From Streptococcus caballi DSM 19004 (lineage in GTDB: Bacteria; Bacillota; Bacilli; Lactobacillales; Streptococcaceae), in contig NZ_KB904070.1 in NCBI RefSeq assembly GCF_000379985.1, positions 200-41,760 on the forward strand: a stretch of DNA of 41,561 nucleotides. The letters run 5' to 3'. Below the pieces are notes generated by a model. That model had not been told where the DNA came from and made no database searches. It worked only from the letters and a program-made list of their open reading frames with translations. Position numbers and translations under genes: made by a program. The first letter of the stretch is position 1; each line of letters begins with the position of its first letter. Shown here piece after piece: positions 34,871-41,561 of this stretch.

Positions 34871-35623
34871 ATGTTGAAACTTTTTAAGATTGAAACTAAA
34901 AAGTATCGGGGGTTACCCATCTTTAGACTTTTGTTTATTTCTCTTGTCATATCTATCTTATTTTCTTGCATACAGATTTTTGATCATAAAACCGCGGCAG
35001 ATTTGGCGAGTCTGGCCAAACTCTATGGGGTTTGGGATGCAGTTGCTATGGTCAAAATTATTGTTCAGCCGGTGATATTGGCTAGTCTGGTTAGTATAGC
35101 TGTTCAGCTGGAAAATCGTCATAAGATGTGGAAAATTTTGACTAGCAGCGGTGTGGATTATAAGTCTATCTACGCGGTTAAATTTATCTATACTTATGGT
35201 GCTTATCTCATTATGCAGGTATTGGAGTGGTTGCTTACGCTTGCTTTAATCAAATGGCGAGGTTACACTGTCAGTCTACCAATAGGGCGTCTGGTTCTGT
35301 ATGGCTTGTCCATTTTAGGAATCTCTGCGGTCATCATGCTCATTCACTATATCTTGTCTCTCAAATGGGCTAATCAGCTCATCAGCTTGTCAGTAGCTGT
35401 TTTAGCTAGTTTGATGAGTGTGATTATGATTTTCATTTCAAAAGCTACTATGTATGTCATTCCTTATACTTGGTATGCTTTTCTCATAGCCAGTCAGCCT
35501 GAGAAAGTTGGAGACAAGTTTATTTACCGTATCGCTGCATTTGATTATTATCCTTTGATAGCCTCGATTATTCTAGGACTTGTCCTTTATCAAGTCGGCA
35601 AGCGCGTTAAGATTGGAGATTAA
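34871..35623 (+). CDS. ABC-2 permease (LanE-like)
   Basis: 250 residues, about six membrane helices, opening MLKLFKIETKKYRGLPIFR as ABC-2 immunity permeases do. It lies 9 bp after the ATPase gene. It pairs with the next, similarly sized permease to form the membrane channel of a LanFEG-type exporter. GTAGGAGG before the ATG is the ribosome binding site. Substrate is unknown, though the family handles lantibiotics and bacitracin-like peptides. Confidence 0.82.
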   Translation: MLKLFKIETKKYRGLPIFRLLFISLVISILFSCIQIFDHKTAADLASLAKLYGVWDAVAMVKIIVQPVILASLVSIAVQLENRHKMWKILTSSGVDYKSIYAVKFIYTYGAYLIMQVLEWLLTLALIKWRGYTVSLPIGRLVLYGLSILGISAVIMLIHYILSLKWANQLISLSVAVLASLMSVIMIFISKATMYVIPYTWYAFLIASQPEKVGDKFIYRIAAFDYYPLIASIILGLVLYQVGKRVKIGD

Positions 35624-35624
35624 G

Positions 35625-36362
35625 ATGACTTTATTAAAAATTGAATGCTTAAAATTACGTCGGGCAAGATTATGGCTGCCGCTCTTAATCTTACCCCTCA
35701 TGTCAGTTTTTTATGGCAGCGTGAATTATGCTGGTAATCAAGGCATACTACATAAAGAGTGGCTGAGCCTTTGGACACAAGTTTATCTCTTTTACGGTGC
35801 TTTCTTCTTTCCATGTATGATTGGTATTGTCTGCGCCTATATTTGGTATGGTGAACACAAACATAATAACATCAAACTTTTGCTGACGTCGGCTTATTCA
35901 CTTAGGCAGATTATCTGGGCAAAAATGCTGCTAGCCCTTGCCTTGGTTATGCTGTCACAAGTTTACTTTTTGGGTCTGTATTCTTTGAGTGGTTTCTTTT
36001 TCCACTTTCAGATGGCCTATCCGCTGGAGCTGCTAGGTTGGAATTTGGTCGCCACGCTCTTCTCTATAGCTTTGGTGGCCATCCAGTCTTATCTCTCGCT
36101 GGTGATTAAAAGCTTTGCACCGCCTGTTGCTTTGTCAATGCTGGTAGGACTTGGAGGCTTTATTCTCACAGTGCAAAATCTCATTCCAGAGCTTGGCTAT
36201 GTTTTTGCTTCATTAAAACTGGCTTCTCTTATGAATCAGACAGATACCGCTCATATTGTCTTGCCTATGTCTATGTGGCTGCGCTTTGTCATCTATTCAG
36301 CTCTGATTGTGCTTGTATCTGTCTTTTTGCAAAGAAGGCATCTGAAAAGGCAAATGAAATAA
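35625..36362 (+). CDS. ABC-2 permease (LanG-like)
   Basis: 245 residues with about six membrane helices, opening [20 protein letters not shown]. The start at 35625 is preferred because it follows GGAG and lies one nt after the previous stop; a longer frame from 35580 would overlap the preceding permease by 43 bp. It is the third gene of the transporter operon and forms a heterodimer with the other permease. A terminator overlaps its stop codon. Confidence 0.82.
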   Translation: MTLLKIECLKLRRARLWLPLLILPLMSVFYGSVNYAGNQGILHKEWLSLWTQVYLFYGAFFFPCMIGIVCAYIWYGEHKHNNIKLLLTSAYSLRQIIWAKMLLALALVMLSQVYFLGLYSLSGFFFHFQMAYPLELLGWNLVATLFSIALVAIQSYLSLVIKSFAPPVALSMLVGLGGFILTVQNLIPELGYVFASLKLASLMNQTDTAHIVLPMSMWLRFVIYSALIVLVSVFLQRRHLKRQMK

Positions 36363-36387
36363 AGGAAGTGACATCGCTTCCTTTTTT
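36361..36387 (+). terminator. terminator of the ABC transporter operon
   Basis: AAAGGAAG (36361-36368) pairs with CTTCCTTT (36377-36384), followed by T residues. It begins within the stop codon. Confidence 0.85.
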
Positions 36388-36395
36388 GGTATAAT
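36387..36395 (+). promoter_or_regulatory. extended -10 promoter of folD
   Basis: TGG-TATAAT (36387-36395) immediately after the terminator; the ATG is at 36427. Confidence 0.65.
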
Positions 36396-36426
36396 GGTTT
36401 TAATAATATTCAGGAGATGGTCGTTT

Positions 36427-37290
36427 ATGGCAAAGTTAATAGATGGAAAAGCGTTAGCAGAGAAGATACAAGGACAGTTGGCTCATAAAGTTGCAGAGTT
36501 GAAGGCTGAACACGGTATTGTACCTGGTTTGGTGGTGATTTTGGTTGGGGACAATTCAGCCAGTCAAGTCTATGTCCGCAATAAGGAACGCTCTGCCCTT
36601 GCCGCAGGTTTTAAGAGTGAAACAGTACGCCTGTCAGACAGTACCAGCGAAGAAGAACTGCTGAATATCATCGAGCATTACAACCAAGACTCAGCCTTTC
36701 ATGGGATTTTGGTGCAGTTGCCCTTGCCAGCTCATATCAATGATAAGAGAATTCTGCTTGCCATTGACCCTAAAAAAGATGTGGATGGTTTCCATCCGAT
36801 GAACACAGGCCATCTCTGGAACGGACGTCCGCAGATGGTCCCTTGTACGCCCGCAGGTATTATGGAAATGTTGCATGAATATGAGGTTGATCTAGAGGGC
36901 AAACACGCGGTCATTATTGGTCGTTCAAATATTGTTGGTAAACCCATGGCTCAGCTTCTTTTGGATAAAAATGCTACAGTAACTCTGACCCATTCACGAA
37001 CGCGCAGTCTACCCGAGGTAGCCAAGCAGGGAGATGTTCTCATTGTAGCTATCGGTCAAGGCCACTTTGTGACCAAGGAATTTGTCAAAGAAGGTGCTGT
37101 AGTGATTGATGTAGGCATGAACCGTGACGAGGATGGCAAGCTCATTGGCGACGTCAAGTTTGACGAGGTCGAGCCTATCGCTAGCCTCATTACCCCGGTA
37201 CCTGGCGGTGTCGGTCCGATGACCATCACCATGCTTATGGAGCAAACTTACCAAGCCGCTCTTAGAAGTGTGACCAAATATGATTATTGA
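36427..37290 (+). CDS. folD: methylenetetrahydrofolate dehydrogenase / cyclohydrolase
   Basis: 287 residues. FolD interconverts 5,10-methylene-, methenyl- and 10-formyl-tetrahydrofolate using NADP. Signatures: [18 protein letters not shown] (catalytic Lys region), [35 protein letters not shown] (nucleotide binding) and [19 protein letters not shown]. The start [11 protein letters not shown] at 36427 is chosen by AGGAGA upstream; a longer non-supported frame exists. Its stop lies 11 bp inside the next gene, so they form an operon. Confidence 0.97.
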   Translation: MAKLIDGKALAEKIQGQLAHKVAELKAEHGIVPGLVVILVGDNSASQVYVRNKERSALAAGFKSETVRLSDSTSEEELLNIIEHYNQDSAFHGILVQLPLPAHINDKRILLAIDPKKDVDGFHPMNTGHLWNGRPQMVPCTPAGIMEMLHEYEVDLEGKHAVIIGRSNIVGKPMAQLLLDKNATVTLTHSRTRSLPEVAKQGDVLIVAIGQGHFVTKEFVKEGAVVIDVGMNRDEDGKLIGDVKFDEVEPIASLITPVPGGVGPMTITMLMEQTYQAALRSVTKYDY

Positions 37291-38116
37291 TGAAGTTCTA
37301 GCTGCCAAAGTTATCCAGCCACGCCCTGCTAACAGTCACAAGGGAACCTTTGGTCGTACCCTCCTTATTGGCGGTAACTACCCCTATGGTGGCGCGATTA
37401 TCATGGCTGCTCTTGCTTGTGTAAATAGCGGAGCAGGTCTGGTGACGGTTGCCACACACAAGGAGAATATTACTGCTCTTCACAGTCATCTGCCTGAAGC
37501 CATGGCCTTTGACATGGCAGATGAAGCGCGATTGGCCAAACAACTGTCAGCAGCAGATGTGATTTTGATAGGTCCTGGCCTGGCCGAAGATGACCTCGCC
37601 AAGGAGACTTTTGATCTGGTCCTGGGCGAAATAAGCCCCAGCCAGACCTTGATTATTGATGGCTCTGCTCTCAACTTGCTAGCTAAGAAGCAATCTGTCA
37701 ACTGGAAAACAGCAAAACTCATCCTCACCCCTCATCAGAAAGAATGGGAACGTCTGTCTGGTCTGTCCATTTCAGATCAAACAGAAGAAACCACGCGACA
37801 AGCGCTAGCTCATTTTCCAAAAGAAACGGTGCTGGTAGCCAAGTCCCACCAGACCAAGGTCTATCAAGGAACTCGTATCGGTGAGTTGCAGGTGGGCGGT
37901 CCATATCAGGCCACAGGCGGTATGGGAGACACCTTGGCTGGCATGATAGCAGGCTTTGTCGCCCAGTTTAAAAATGATTTATTTGAAACGACGGCTGCGG
38001 CAATCTACCTACACTCAGCCATCGCTGAGGACTTATCCAAGGATCACTATGTCGTCTTGCCAACAACCATCAGTGCTGATATTTCCAAATGGATGAAACG
38101 ATTGAGTGAGAAATAA
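37280..38116 (+). CDS. nnrD: ADP-dependent NAD(P)H-hydrate dehydratase
   Basis: 278 residues of the ribokinase-like YjeF C-terminal family. It repairs damaged NAD(P)H hydrates at the expense of [22 protein letters not shown] is the N-terminal signature. Others are [21 protein letters not shown] and [18 protein letters not shown] with the catalytic Asp. The epimerase half (YjeF N) is absent, as is common in streptococci. It overlaps folD by 11 bp. Confidence 0.92.
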   Translation: MIIDEVLAAKVIQPRPANSHKGTFGRTLLIGGNYPYGGAIIMAALACVNSGAGLVTVATHKENITALHSHLPEAMAFDMADEARLAKQLSAADVILIGPGLAEDDLAKETFDLVLGEISPSQTLIIDGSALNLLAKKQSVNWKTAKLILTPHQKEWERLSGLSISDQTEETTRQALAHFPKETVLVAKSHQTKVYQGTRIGELQVGGPYQATGGMGDTLAGMIAGFVAQFKNDLFETTAAAIYLHSAIAEDLSKDHYVVLPTTISADISKWMKRLSEK

Positions 38117-38127
38117 AGGAGAAAAGG

Positions 38128-38907
38128 ATGTTTAATCAGTTAGTTGAAGAATTGTTTTTGTATGACGAAGTGGAAGCTATCGTCCTAGGTGGATCTCGGG
38201 CAGGTGAGATGTTTGATGAGCAGTCGGACTACGATGTCTATGTTTATCTAACAGAGCCTTTGGCTGTTGAAAAGCGCCGAAATGTGCTAGATAAGTATTG
38301 TTCCTATATGGAGTATGGCAATCAATTTTGGGAGTTGGAAGATGATGGTGTACTTAATAACGGCATTGAGATTGAATTCATCTACCGTAATCTGGATGAT
38401 TTTCGTAGAGAAGTGGAGGCAGTGGTCTTGGAGCATCAGGCTCATAATAGTTACACGACAGCCATGTGGCATAATCTGCTCAAGAGCAAGATTATCTTTG
38501 ACCGCACTGGTCGCTATGCTAAACTACAAAAGGACCTAGCTCTGCCATTTCCAAAAGAGCTTAAAAACAATATCATCAATCGCCAAATGCAACTGCTGGC
38601 AACCCACCTGCCAGCCTATCCTCGTCAAATCAAGAAGGCCTTGGAACGTGGCGATTTGGTGACGGTTAATCATCGCGTGGCTGAATTTCTGGCTTCCTAC
38701 TTTGATCTGATTTTTGCATTTAATGAGCAGACACACCCAGGCGAAAAGCGCATGTTGACCTATGCCAAGAAGACCTGCCCACATTTACCTGAAGATTTTG
38801 AAAGCAATCTAACGGCACTTTTTGCCCATCTCTTTGATGAACAGAGTACAGCTATTGTAGAAGCAATGGTAGTGGGAATACGTGAGTTGGTTGAAGGAAA
38901 GCAATAG
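38128..38907 (+). CDS. DUF4037 nucleotidyltransferase-fold protein
   Basis: 259 residues. The N-terminal LGGSRAGEMFDEQSDYDVYV carries GGS and D-x-D, the nucleotidyltransferase (NTase) core also used by aminoglycoside adenylyltransferases. The helical C-terminal half (about 130-255) matches the DUF4037 arrangement. It starts 11 nt after the dehydratase stop with GGAGAAAAGG as ribosome binding site, so it is the last gene of the folD operon. Substrate is unknown; drug resistance should not be assumed. Confidence 0.75.
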   Translation: MFNQLVEELFLYDEVEAIVLGGSRAGEMFDEQSDYDVYVYLTEPLAVEKRRNVLDKYCSYMEYGNQFWELEDDGVLNNGIEIEFIYRNLDDFRREVEAVVLEHQAHNSYTTAMWHNLLKSKIIFDRTGRYAKLQKDLALPFPKELKNNIINRQMQLLATHLPAYPRQIKKALERGDLVTVNHRVAEFLASYFDLIFAFNEQTHPGEKRMLTYAKKTCPHLPEDFESNLTALFAHLFDEQSTAIVEAMVVGIRELVEGKQ

Positions 38908-38969
38908 GTAAAAAAACTTCTGATATCAGGCTCATCTTTATTGATTTAAGAACAGTTTTTTAGGATATC

Positions 38970-39002
38970 TTTCAGTTTTCTTTAAGGCAATCTTCGTATA
39001 CT
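38970..39002 (+). promoter_or_regulatory. CiaR-box promoter of a small RNA
   Basis: TTTCAG (38970-38975), five nt, TTTAAG (38981-38986), then exactly 10 nt to TATACT (38997-39002). This is the recalled layout of CiaR-activated streptococcal promoters (TTTAAG-N5-TTTAAG, 10 nt before the -10), with one substitution in the first half-site. Confidence 0.75.
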
Positions 39003-39008
39003 ATAACC

Positions 39009-39080
39009 ATCCTAAAACTTTTCTTTTTCATAAATCTCCTAGACCAGCCTTCAAGTTATCTTGAGAGCTGGTCTTTTTGC
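39009..39080 (+). ncRNA. csRNA-like small RNA (CiaRH regulon)
   Basis: Predicted transcript of about 70 nt, from just after the CiaR-type promoter to the terminator at 39042-39078. Its unpaired middle, CTTTTTCATAAATCTCCT (39023-39040), holds an anti-start CAT and an anti-Shine-Dalgarno TCTCCT. That is the hallmark of streptococcal csRNAs, which pair with mRNA start regions to block translation. Its reverse complement reads AGGAGA, TTT and ATGAAAAAG. No convincing open frame is present. The start point is estimated, not observed. Confidence 0.7.
39042..39078 (+). terminator. terminator of the csRNA-like gene
   Basis: GACCAGC (39042-39048) pairs with GCTGGTC (39067-39073). TTCAAG and CTTGAG pair inside around TTAT, followed by five T residues. 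Confidence 0.9.
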
Positions 39081-39110
39081 CATCCAATCCATATATAACC
39101 TTTTTAGTAA

Positions 39111-39167
39111 TTTATGTTACACTATAAGTTAATTAGAGTTTCTAACTTATTTATAAAATAATATAAA
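39111..39167 (+). promoter_or_regulatory. promoter and leader hairpin of cassette 1
   Basis: TATAAG at 39123-39128 (or extended TGT-TACACT at 39115-39123) precedes a leader hairpin: ATAAGTTA (39124-39131) with TAACTTAT (39143-39150). The first 25 nt (39111-39135) recur at 39943-39967 with two differences. Confidence 0.5.
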
Positions 39168-39176
39168 GGAGGCGTT

Positions 39177-39563
39177 ATGAAAAAACTAATGATAATCCTT
39201 GCGGCGATTTTAGTAGTCATAGGTATAGCAATTGGAGGTTATAAATTGATGCAAAAGGTAGAGCATGATAAGATGGTTGACATTGTGTATAGCAAAGAAG
39301 TAAAGAAAATTATCGAGGATGATTTAAAATATTTCGATGAGAATGCATTATCAGATAAAGCTTTTATTAAATCATATAAAATTGACGCTACTACTATTGA
39401 ACATAACCCGATGGGAGGGATAATGTTTGACGTATACGTAAATAATGATCATAAATTACAAATTGGTTTTATACTGGAAAAAAATAATGGTGTCATTCAA
39501 AGCTCAAGTCTAGATTATTCAGAGGAATTATCAAACTATGTAAAGGAGCATAAGAATAAGTGA
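39177..39563 (+). CDS. DUF1310 membrane-anchored protein, cassette 1
   Basis: 128 residues. One N-terminal membrane helix (about 4-23) precedes an outward domain with VYSKEVKKIIEDD, IKSYKIDATTIEHNPMGG and VYVNNDHKLQI, the conserved DUF1310 pattern. There is no lipobox. AAAGGAGG precedes the ATG. The hydrolase gene starts overlapping its stop, so the two proteins are made together. DUF1310 has no proven function that I know of. Pairing with a secreted-lipase-like gene suggests an immunity or chaperone partner, by analogy with T7SS lipase/immunity pairs. Least similar of the three copies. Confidence 0.8.
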   Translation: MKKLMIILAAILVVIGIAIGGYKLMQKVEHDKMVDIVYSKEVKKIIEDDLKYFDENALSDKAFIKSYKIDATTIEHNPMGGIMFDVYVNNDHKLQIGFILEKNNGVIQSSSLDYSEELSNYVKEHKNK

Positions 39564-39964
39564 TGGTTAACTATTCAGAACATGAAAGACAGAAAATTGC
39601 TGAGACAGAATACAAGACCTACAAGCCTAATAAAAAGGTAGTAGTGAAGTCTGATGCAGGAAAATATATAGAAGTTGGTACTGTCCGCCAAGTTGTTACG
39701 GATAAGACCGGCTTAAAAGCTTACATTGTGGAGAGTCCAGATAAAAAGACTGTTTCTGTACTCTATCGAGGTTCGGAGGGGCCAGGAAAGAAGGGGTCAA
39801 AAGCTGACTGGCTTGCTAACGATCTCCCCATGGCCAAAAATATTGTGACAGGGCGTAAGGAAGCGACGCCACAGTTGAAGTCAGCTGCTAAGACACTTAA
39901 TCAGGTCTTAAAAGATTATCCAAATACTGAGGAAGAGTCAATTTTATGTTATATTATAAGTTAA
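39560..39964 (+). pseudogene. truncated lipase-like alpha/beta hydrolase, cassette 1
   Basis: 134 codons from GTG 39560. That start aligns residue for residue with the start of the unit 2 protein. VSVLYRGSEGPGKKGSKADW, then LANDLPMAKNIVTG, is the N-terminal part of a lipase-like (DUF2974/lipase-3) fold. It stops before the expected GHSxG nucleophile elbow, so it cannot be a working hydrolase. Its last codons (CYIIS and stop) are contributed by the promoter repeat of the next unit (39943-39967). This points to a deletion or recombination that fused the gene to that promoter. Confidence 0.75.
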
Positions 39965-39994
39965 TTATAGAATCTAATTTATTTATAATATAAC
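39943..39994 (+). promoter_or_regulatory. promoter and leader hairpin of cassette 2 (inside the end of the cassette 1 hydrolase)
   Basis: A near-copy of 39111-39135. TATAAG and the hairpin ATAAGTTA with TAATTTAT recur; the changed base keeps a G-U pair in RNA. The stop codon of the truncated hydrolase (39962-39964) lies within it. Confidence 0.5.
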
Positions 39995-40012
39995 GTAATA
40001 GGGGGTATGAAA

Positions 40013-40429
40013 ATGAAGAAAAGACGACTATTCGTTTTACTGTCAATAGTTTTGATTTGCCTCATCAGTGGAGGAATATTTTATATGGTACACCAACATC
40101 AAGTCAAAAAAGAACAAGAACACCAGAAGATGGTCAAGATTGCGACAAGTAAGGAAGCGAAGAGGATTTATGAAGAGCATATGAAAGCAAATGATCCCCG
40201 AGCATTGACTCCAAGAGGTGTCATCAAATCCTATCATGTTGATACAAAAAGCCTTTACTACAATCCTATGGGAGGAATGGAGGTTACAGTCTATGTAAAT
40301 GGCAACAAAGACTTGGACTTTCAATTCTCCATCATTGAAGATGATGATGGAAAACTTAAGTCAGGCACCTACACATTATCAGGAAAACTTTATAGAATGA
40401 TAAAAGAAGAAAGTAAAAGCGATGAGTAA
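40013..40429 (+). CDS. DUF1310 membrane-anchored protein, cassette 2
   Basis: 138 residues. The membrane helix is RLFVLLSIVLICLISGGIFY; the outer domain carries MVKIATSKEAKRIYEEHM, GVIKSYHVDTKSLYYNPMGG and TVYVNGNKDLDFQF. The ATG at 40013 is preferred over 40007 because the GGGGG site is then properly spaced and the MKKR start matches its paralogues. Its 3' end overlaps the next gene by 8 bp. It is far closer to copy 3 than to copy 1, so 2 and 3 come from a recent duplication. Function unproven; same inference as for copy 1. Confidence 0.8.
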   Translation: MKKRRLFVLLSIVLICLISGGIFYMVHQHQVKKEQEHQKMVKIATSKEAKRIYEEHMKANDPRALTPRGVIKSYHVDTKSLYYNPMGGMEVTVYVNGNKDLDFQFSIIEDDDGKLKSGTYTLSGKLYRMIKEESKSDE

Positions 40430-40841
40430 AAAATATATTGACGAAGATAATCTTCAAATTGCAATGACGGAATATAAAGATTTACATGAAGATAAAATTG
40501 TTAAAACCCAGTATGATGACACAGTAGGTATTGTCTCCAAAGTCTACGACAATGAATACGGCAGTGGGGAACAGATATTCGCGGTTGTCCCTGAACAGGA
40601 ATATGGCAAAGATCCCAAAGAAGTCTCAGAGGTTACTGTTCTCTTTCGTGGGTCAACTGGGTTTGGCAATTATAAGATAGACTGGACTCGTATCTTGACC
40701 TCTGGGACCACTCCAATTGGGCTGCCAGACCAAACAAGGTCCTCCCTCTCTCAATCTGAACAAATAACTAATACCGATGTTCTTAATGATTGGCTAAAGG
40801 CTGATGCGAATACGGTTCTTCTACGCGACATTATGCTATAA
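40422..40841 (+). pseudogene. truncated lipase-like alpha/beta hydrolase, cassette 2
   Basis: 139 codons. It opens MSKKYIDEDNLQIAMTEYKD, then FAVVPEQEYGKDPKEVSEVT, LFRGSTGFGNYKIDW and a tail ending VLNDWLKADANTVL. The family's early strands and the FRGS/DW region are present, but the frame ends in LRDIML before any GHSxG. The end coincides with the promoter region of unit 3 (TATAAT near 40850), mirroring the truncation of unit 1. Positions 40581-40681 match 41461-41561 at 100 of 101 bases. It may still be translated, but should be catalytically dead. Confidence 0.75.
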
Positions 40842-40894
40842 TGTTAGTAACTTATTTCTAATTTAATAACAAAACCAACTATAAGGGAGAACAA

Positions 40895-41293
40895 ATGAAA
40901 AAGAACATCTGGAAGACGCTATTGCCAATCACTTTAGTTTGTCTCATTAGTGGAGGAATATTTTATATGGTACATCAACACCAAGTCAAAAAAGAACAAG
41001 AATATCAGAAGATGGTCAAGATTGCGACAAGTAAGGAAGCAAAGAAAGTTTATGAAGAGCATATGAAAGCTCACGATCCAAAAGCATTAACTCCAGATGG
41101 TGTCATTAAATCCTATCAGATTGATACCAAGAGTCTTTATTACAATCCAATGGGGGGAATAGAGGTTACAATCTACGTAAATGGTGATAAAGATTTAGAT
41201 TTTCAATTTGGACTTATCAGAGAAGATGATGAAATACTAACCACATCCGGCTATACTATCTCAGCTAAGCTATCGAAACAATTAAAGGAGTAA
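40895..41293 (+). CDS. DUF1310 membrane-anchored protein, cassette 3
   Basis: 132 residues. Membrane helix LLPITLVCLISGGIFYMV, then an outer domain very like copy 2: MVKIATSKEAKKVYEEHMKA, GVIKSYQIDTKSLYYNPMGG and EVTIYVNGDKDLDFQFG. AGGGAG at about 40885 is the ribosome binding site and TATAAT near 40850 the -10. It precedes the third hydrolase gene. The changes against copy 2 fall mainly in the N-terminal helix and the C-terminal tail. Confidence 0.8.
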   Translation: MKKNIWKTLLPITLVCLISGGIFYMVHQHQVKKEQEYQKMVKIATSKEAKKVYEEHMKAHDPKALTPDGVIKSYQIDTKSLYYNPMGGIEVTIYVNGDKDLDFQFGLIREDDEILTTSGYTISAKLSKQLKE

Positions 41294-41298
41294 ATAAT

Positions 41299-41561
41299 TT
41301 GTCCACTAAAAAGTATTTAAATGAACAAAATCTTCAAATAGCTATGGCGGAGTATAGAAAGGTCTCTCTCGGTCGTGAACTATTTGATCAATATGATAGA
41401 AGTATCGGATACACGTCTCAGATTTACGATAACGAACATGGCAATGGTGAGCAAGTTTATGCGGTTGTCCCTGAACAGGAATATGGCAAAGATCCCAAAG
41501 AAGTTTCAGAGGTTACTGTTCTCTTTCGTGGGTCAACTGGGTTTGGCAATTATAAGATAGA
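41299..41561 (+). CDS. lipase-like alpha/beta hydrolase, cassette 3 (runs off the window)
   Basis: An open frame of 87 codons from TTG 41299, preceded by AAGGAG (41285-41290) at 8 nt, continuing past the window end. It reads STKKYLNEQNLQIAMAEYRK, then YDNEHGNGEQVYAVVPEQEY and LFRGSTGFGNYKI. It is homologous to units 1 and 2, and the last 101 bp are almost identical to unit 2. Whether this copy is the complete hydrolase, with a nucleophile elbow and export domain, lies outside the window; in arrays of this type the full-length toxin is often at one end. Confidence 0.8.
   Translation, partial: MSTKKYLNEQNLQIAMAEYRKVSLGRELFDQYDRSIGYTSQIYDNEHGNGEQVYAVVPEQEYGKDPKEVSEVTVLFRGSTGFGNYKI

Larger units (their letters stand above)
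40581..41561 (+). repeat. 101-bp near-identical direct repeat (40581-40681 and 41461-41561)
   Basis: The blocks differ at one base (40625 C, 41505 T) and lie 880 bp apart. The 27 bp just upstream match at only 17 positions. The second copy is cut by the window edge, so the repeat may be longer. Confidence 0.9.

Noticed and set aside
33950..36362. Lantibiotic biosynthesis cluster
   Set aside because: Only the transporter and two-component system are present; no precursor, LanB/C/M or LanT gene is seen nearby.
38128..38907. Aminoglycoside adenylyltransferase resistance gene
   Set aside because: The nucleotidyltransferase core is present, but the remainder fits DUF4037 and the gene lies in the folD operon, so a resistance call is not supported.
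41375..41560. 61-codon frame at the right end
   Set aside because: It is out of frame with the third hydrolase gene (41299 onward), which is supported by homology to units 1 and 2.

Overview
The window is a low-GC Firmicute chromosome segment, almost certainly a Streptococcus. Supporting evidence: a MurM/MurN-type FemAB pair, the ppc-ftsW, tuf and tpiA neighbourhood, MET-box-like and CiaR-like regulatory sites, DUF1310 proteins, and AT-rich codon use with AGGAGG-type ribosome binding sites. The species is not resolved from the sequence. No rRNA, tRNA or CRISPR array is seen.

Layout. Positions 1-5450 are an AT-rich accessory block. It holds a 5' portion of an IS110-family transposase with a structured non-coding region that may encode its bridge RNA. 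An operon follows, with a divergent M16-type zinc peptidase, an MFS exporter, an RRNPP-type HTH/TPR regulator and an overlapping 19-residue hydrophobic peptide that looks like a signalling peptide. A broken CD-NTase (CBASS-type nucleotidyltransferase) ends the block. Positions 5516-10364 carry lysS, a nitroreductase, a HAD hydrolase, a histidine phosphatase and a YbaK-type deacylase. Positions 10464-15000 carry an anchored GH25 muramidase, two tandem cobalamin-independent methionine-synthase-like genes (the first behind a MET-box-like palindrome) and an ECF S component with a DUF4430 lipoprotein. Positions 15346-25934 carry pepF-gpx, ppc, ftsW, an ECF-like sigma factor with its putative anti-sigma, tuf and tpiA. 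Positions 26028-31458 carry the Cof-HAD/murM/murN operon, a GNAT acetyltransferase and an HD phosphohydrolase. Positions 31809-36362 carry a two-component system divergent from a LanFEG-like ABC transporter. Positions 36427-38907 carry folD, an NAD(P)H-hydrate dehydratase and a DUF4037 nucleotidyltransferase.

The right end (38970-41561) begins with a predicted CiaR-controlled small RNA. Its loop is complementary to a ribosome binding site plus ATG-AAA-AAG start region. It then enters a tandem cassette array: promoter, DUF1310 membrane-anchored protein, and a lipase-like alpha/beta-hydrolase gene. At least three units are present. The first two hydrolases are cut off before the expected nucleophile elbow, and the third runs off the window. 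One truncated hydrolase ends inside the promoter repeat of the next unit, and a 101-bp block is almost identical between units 2 and 3. This looks like a recombining toxin/immunity-type array, although the biochemical role is inferred.

The observations most worth a second look are the hydrolase/DUF1310 array, the peptide-regulator-peptidase-exporter operon, the strand-biased pairing in the IS110 leader, the csRNA with a possible target in the same window, and the sigma gene without a normal start codon at its best ribosome binding site.
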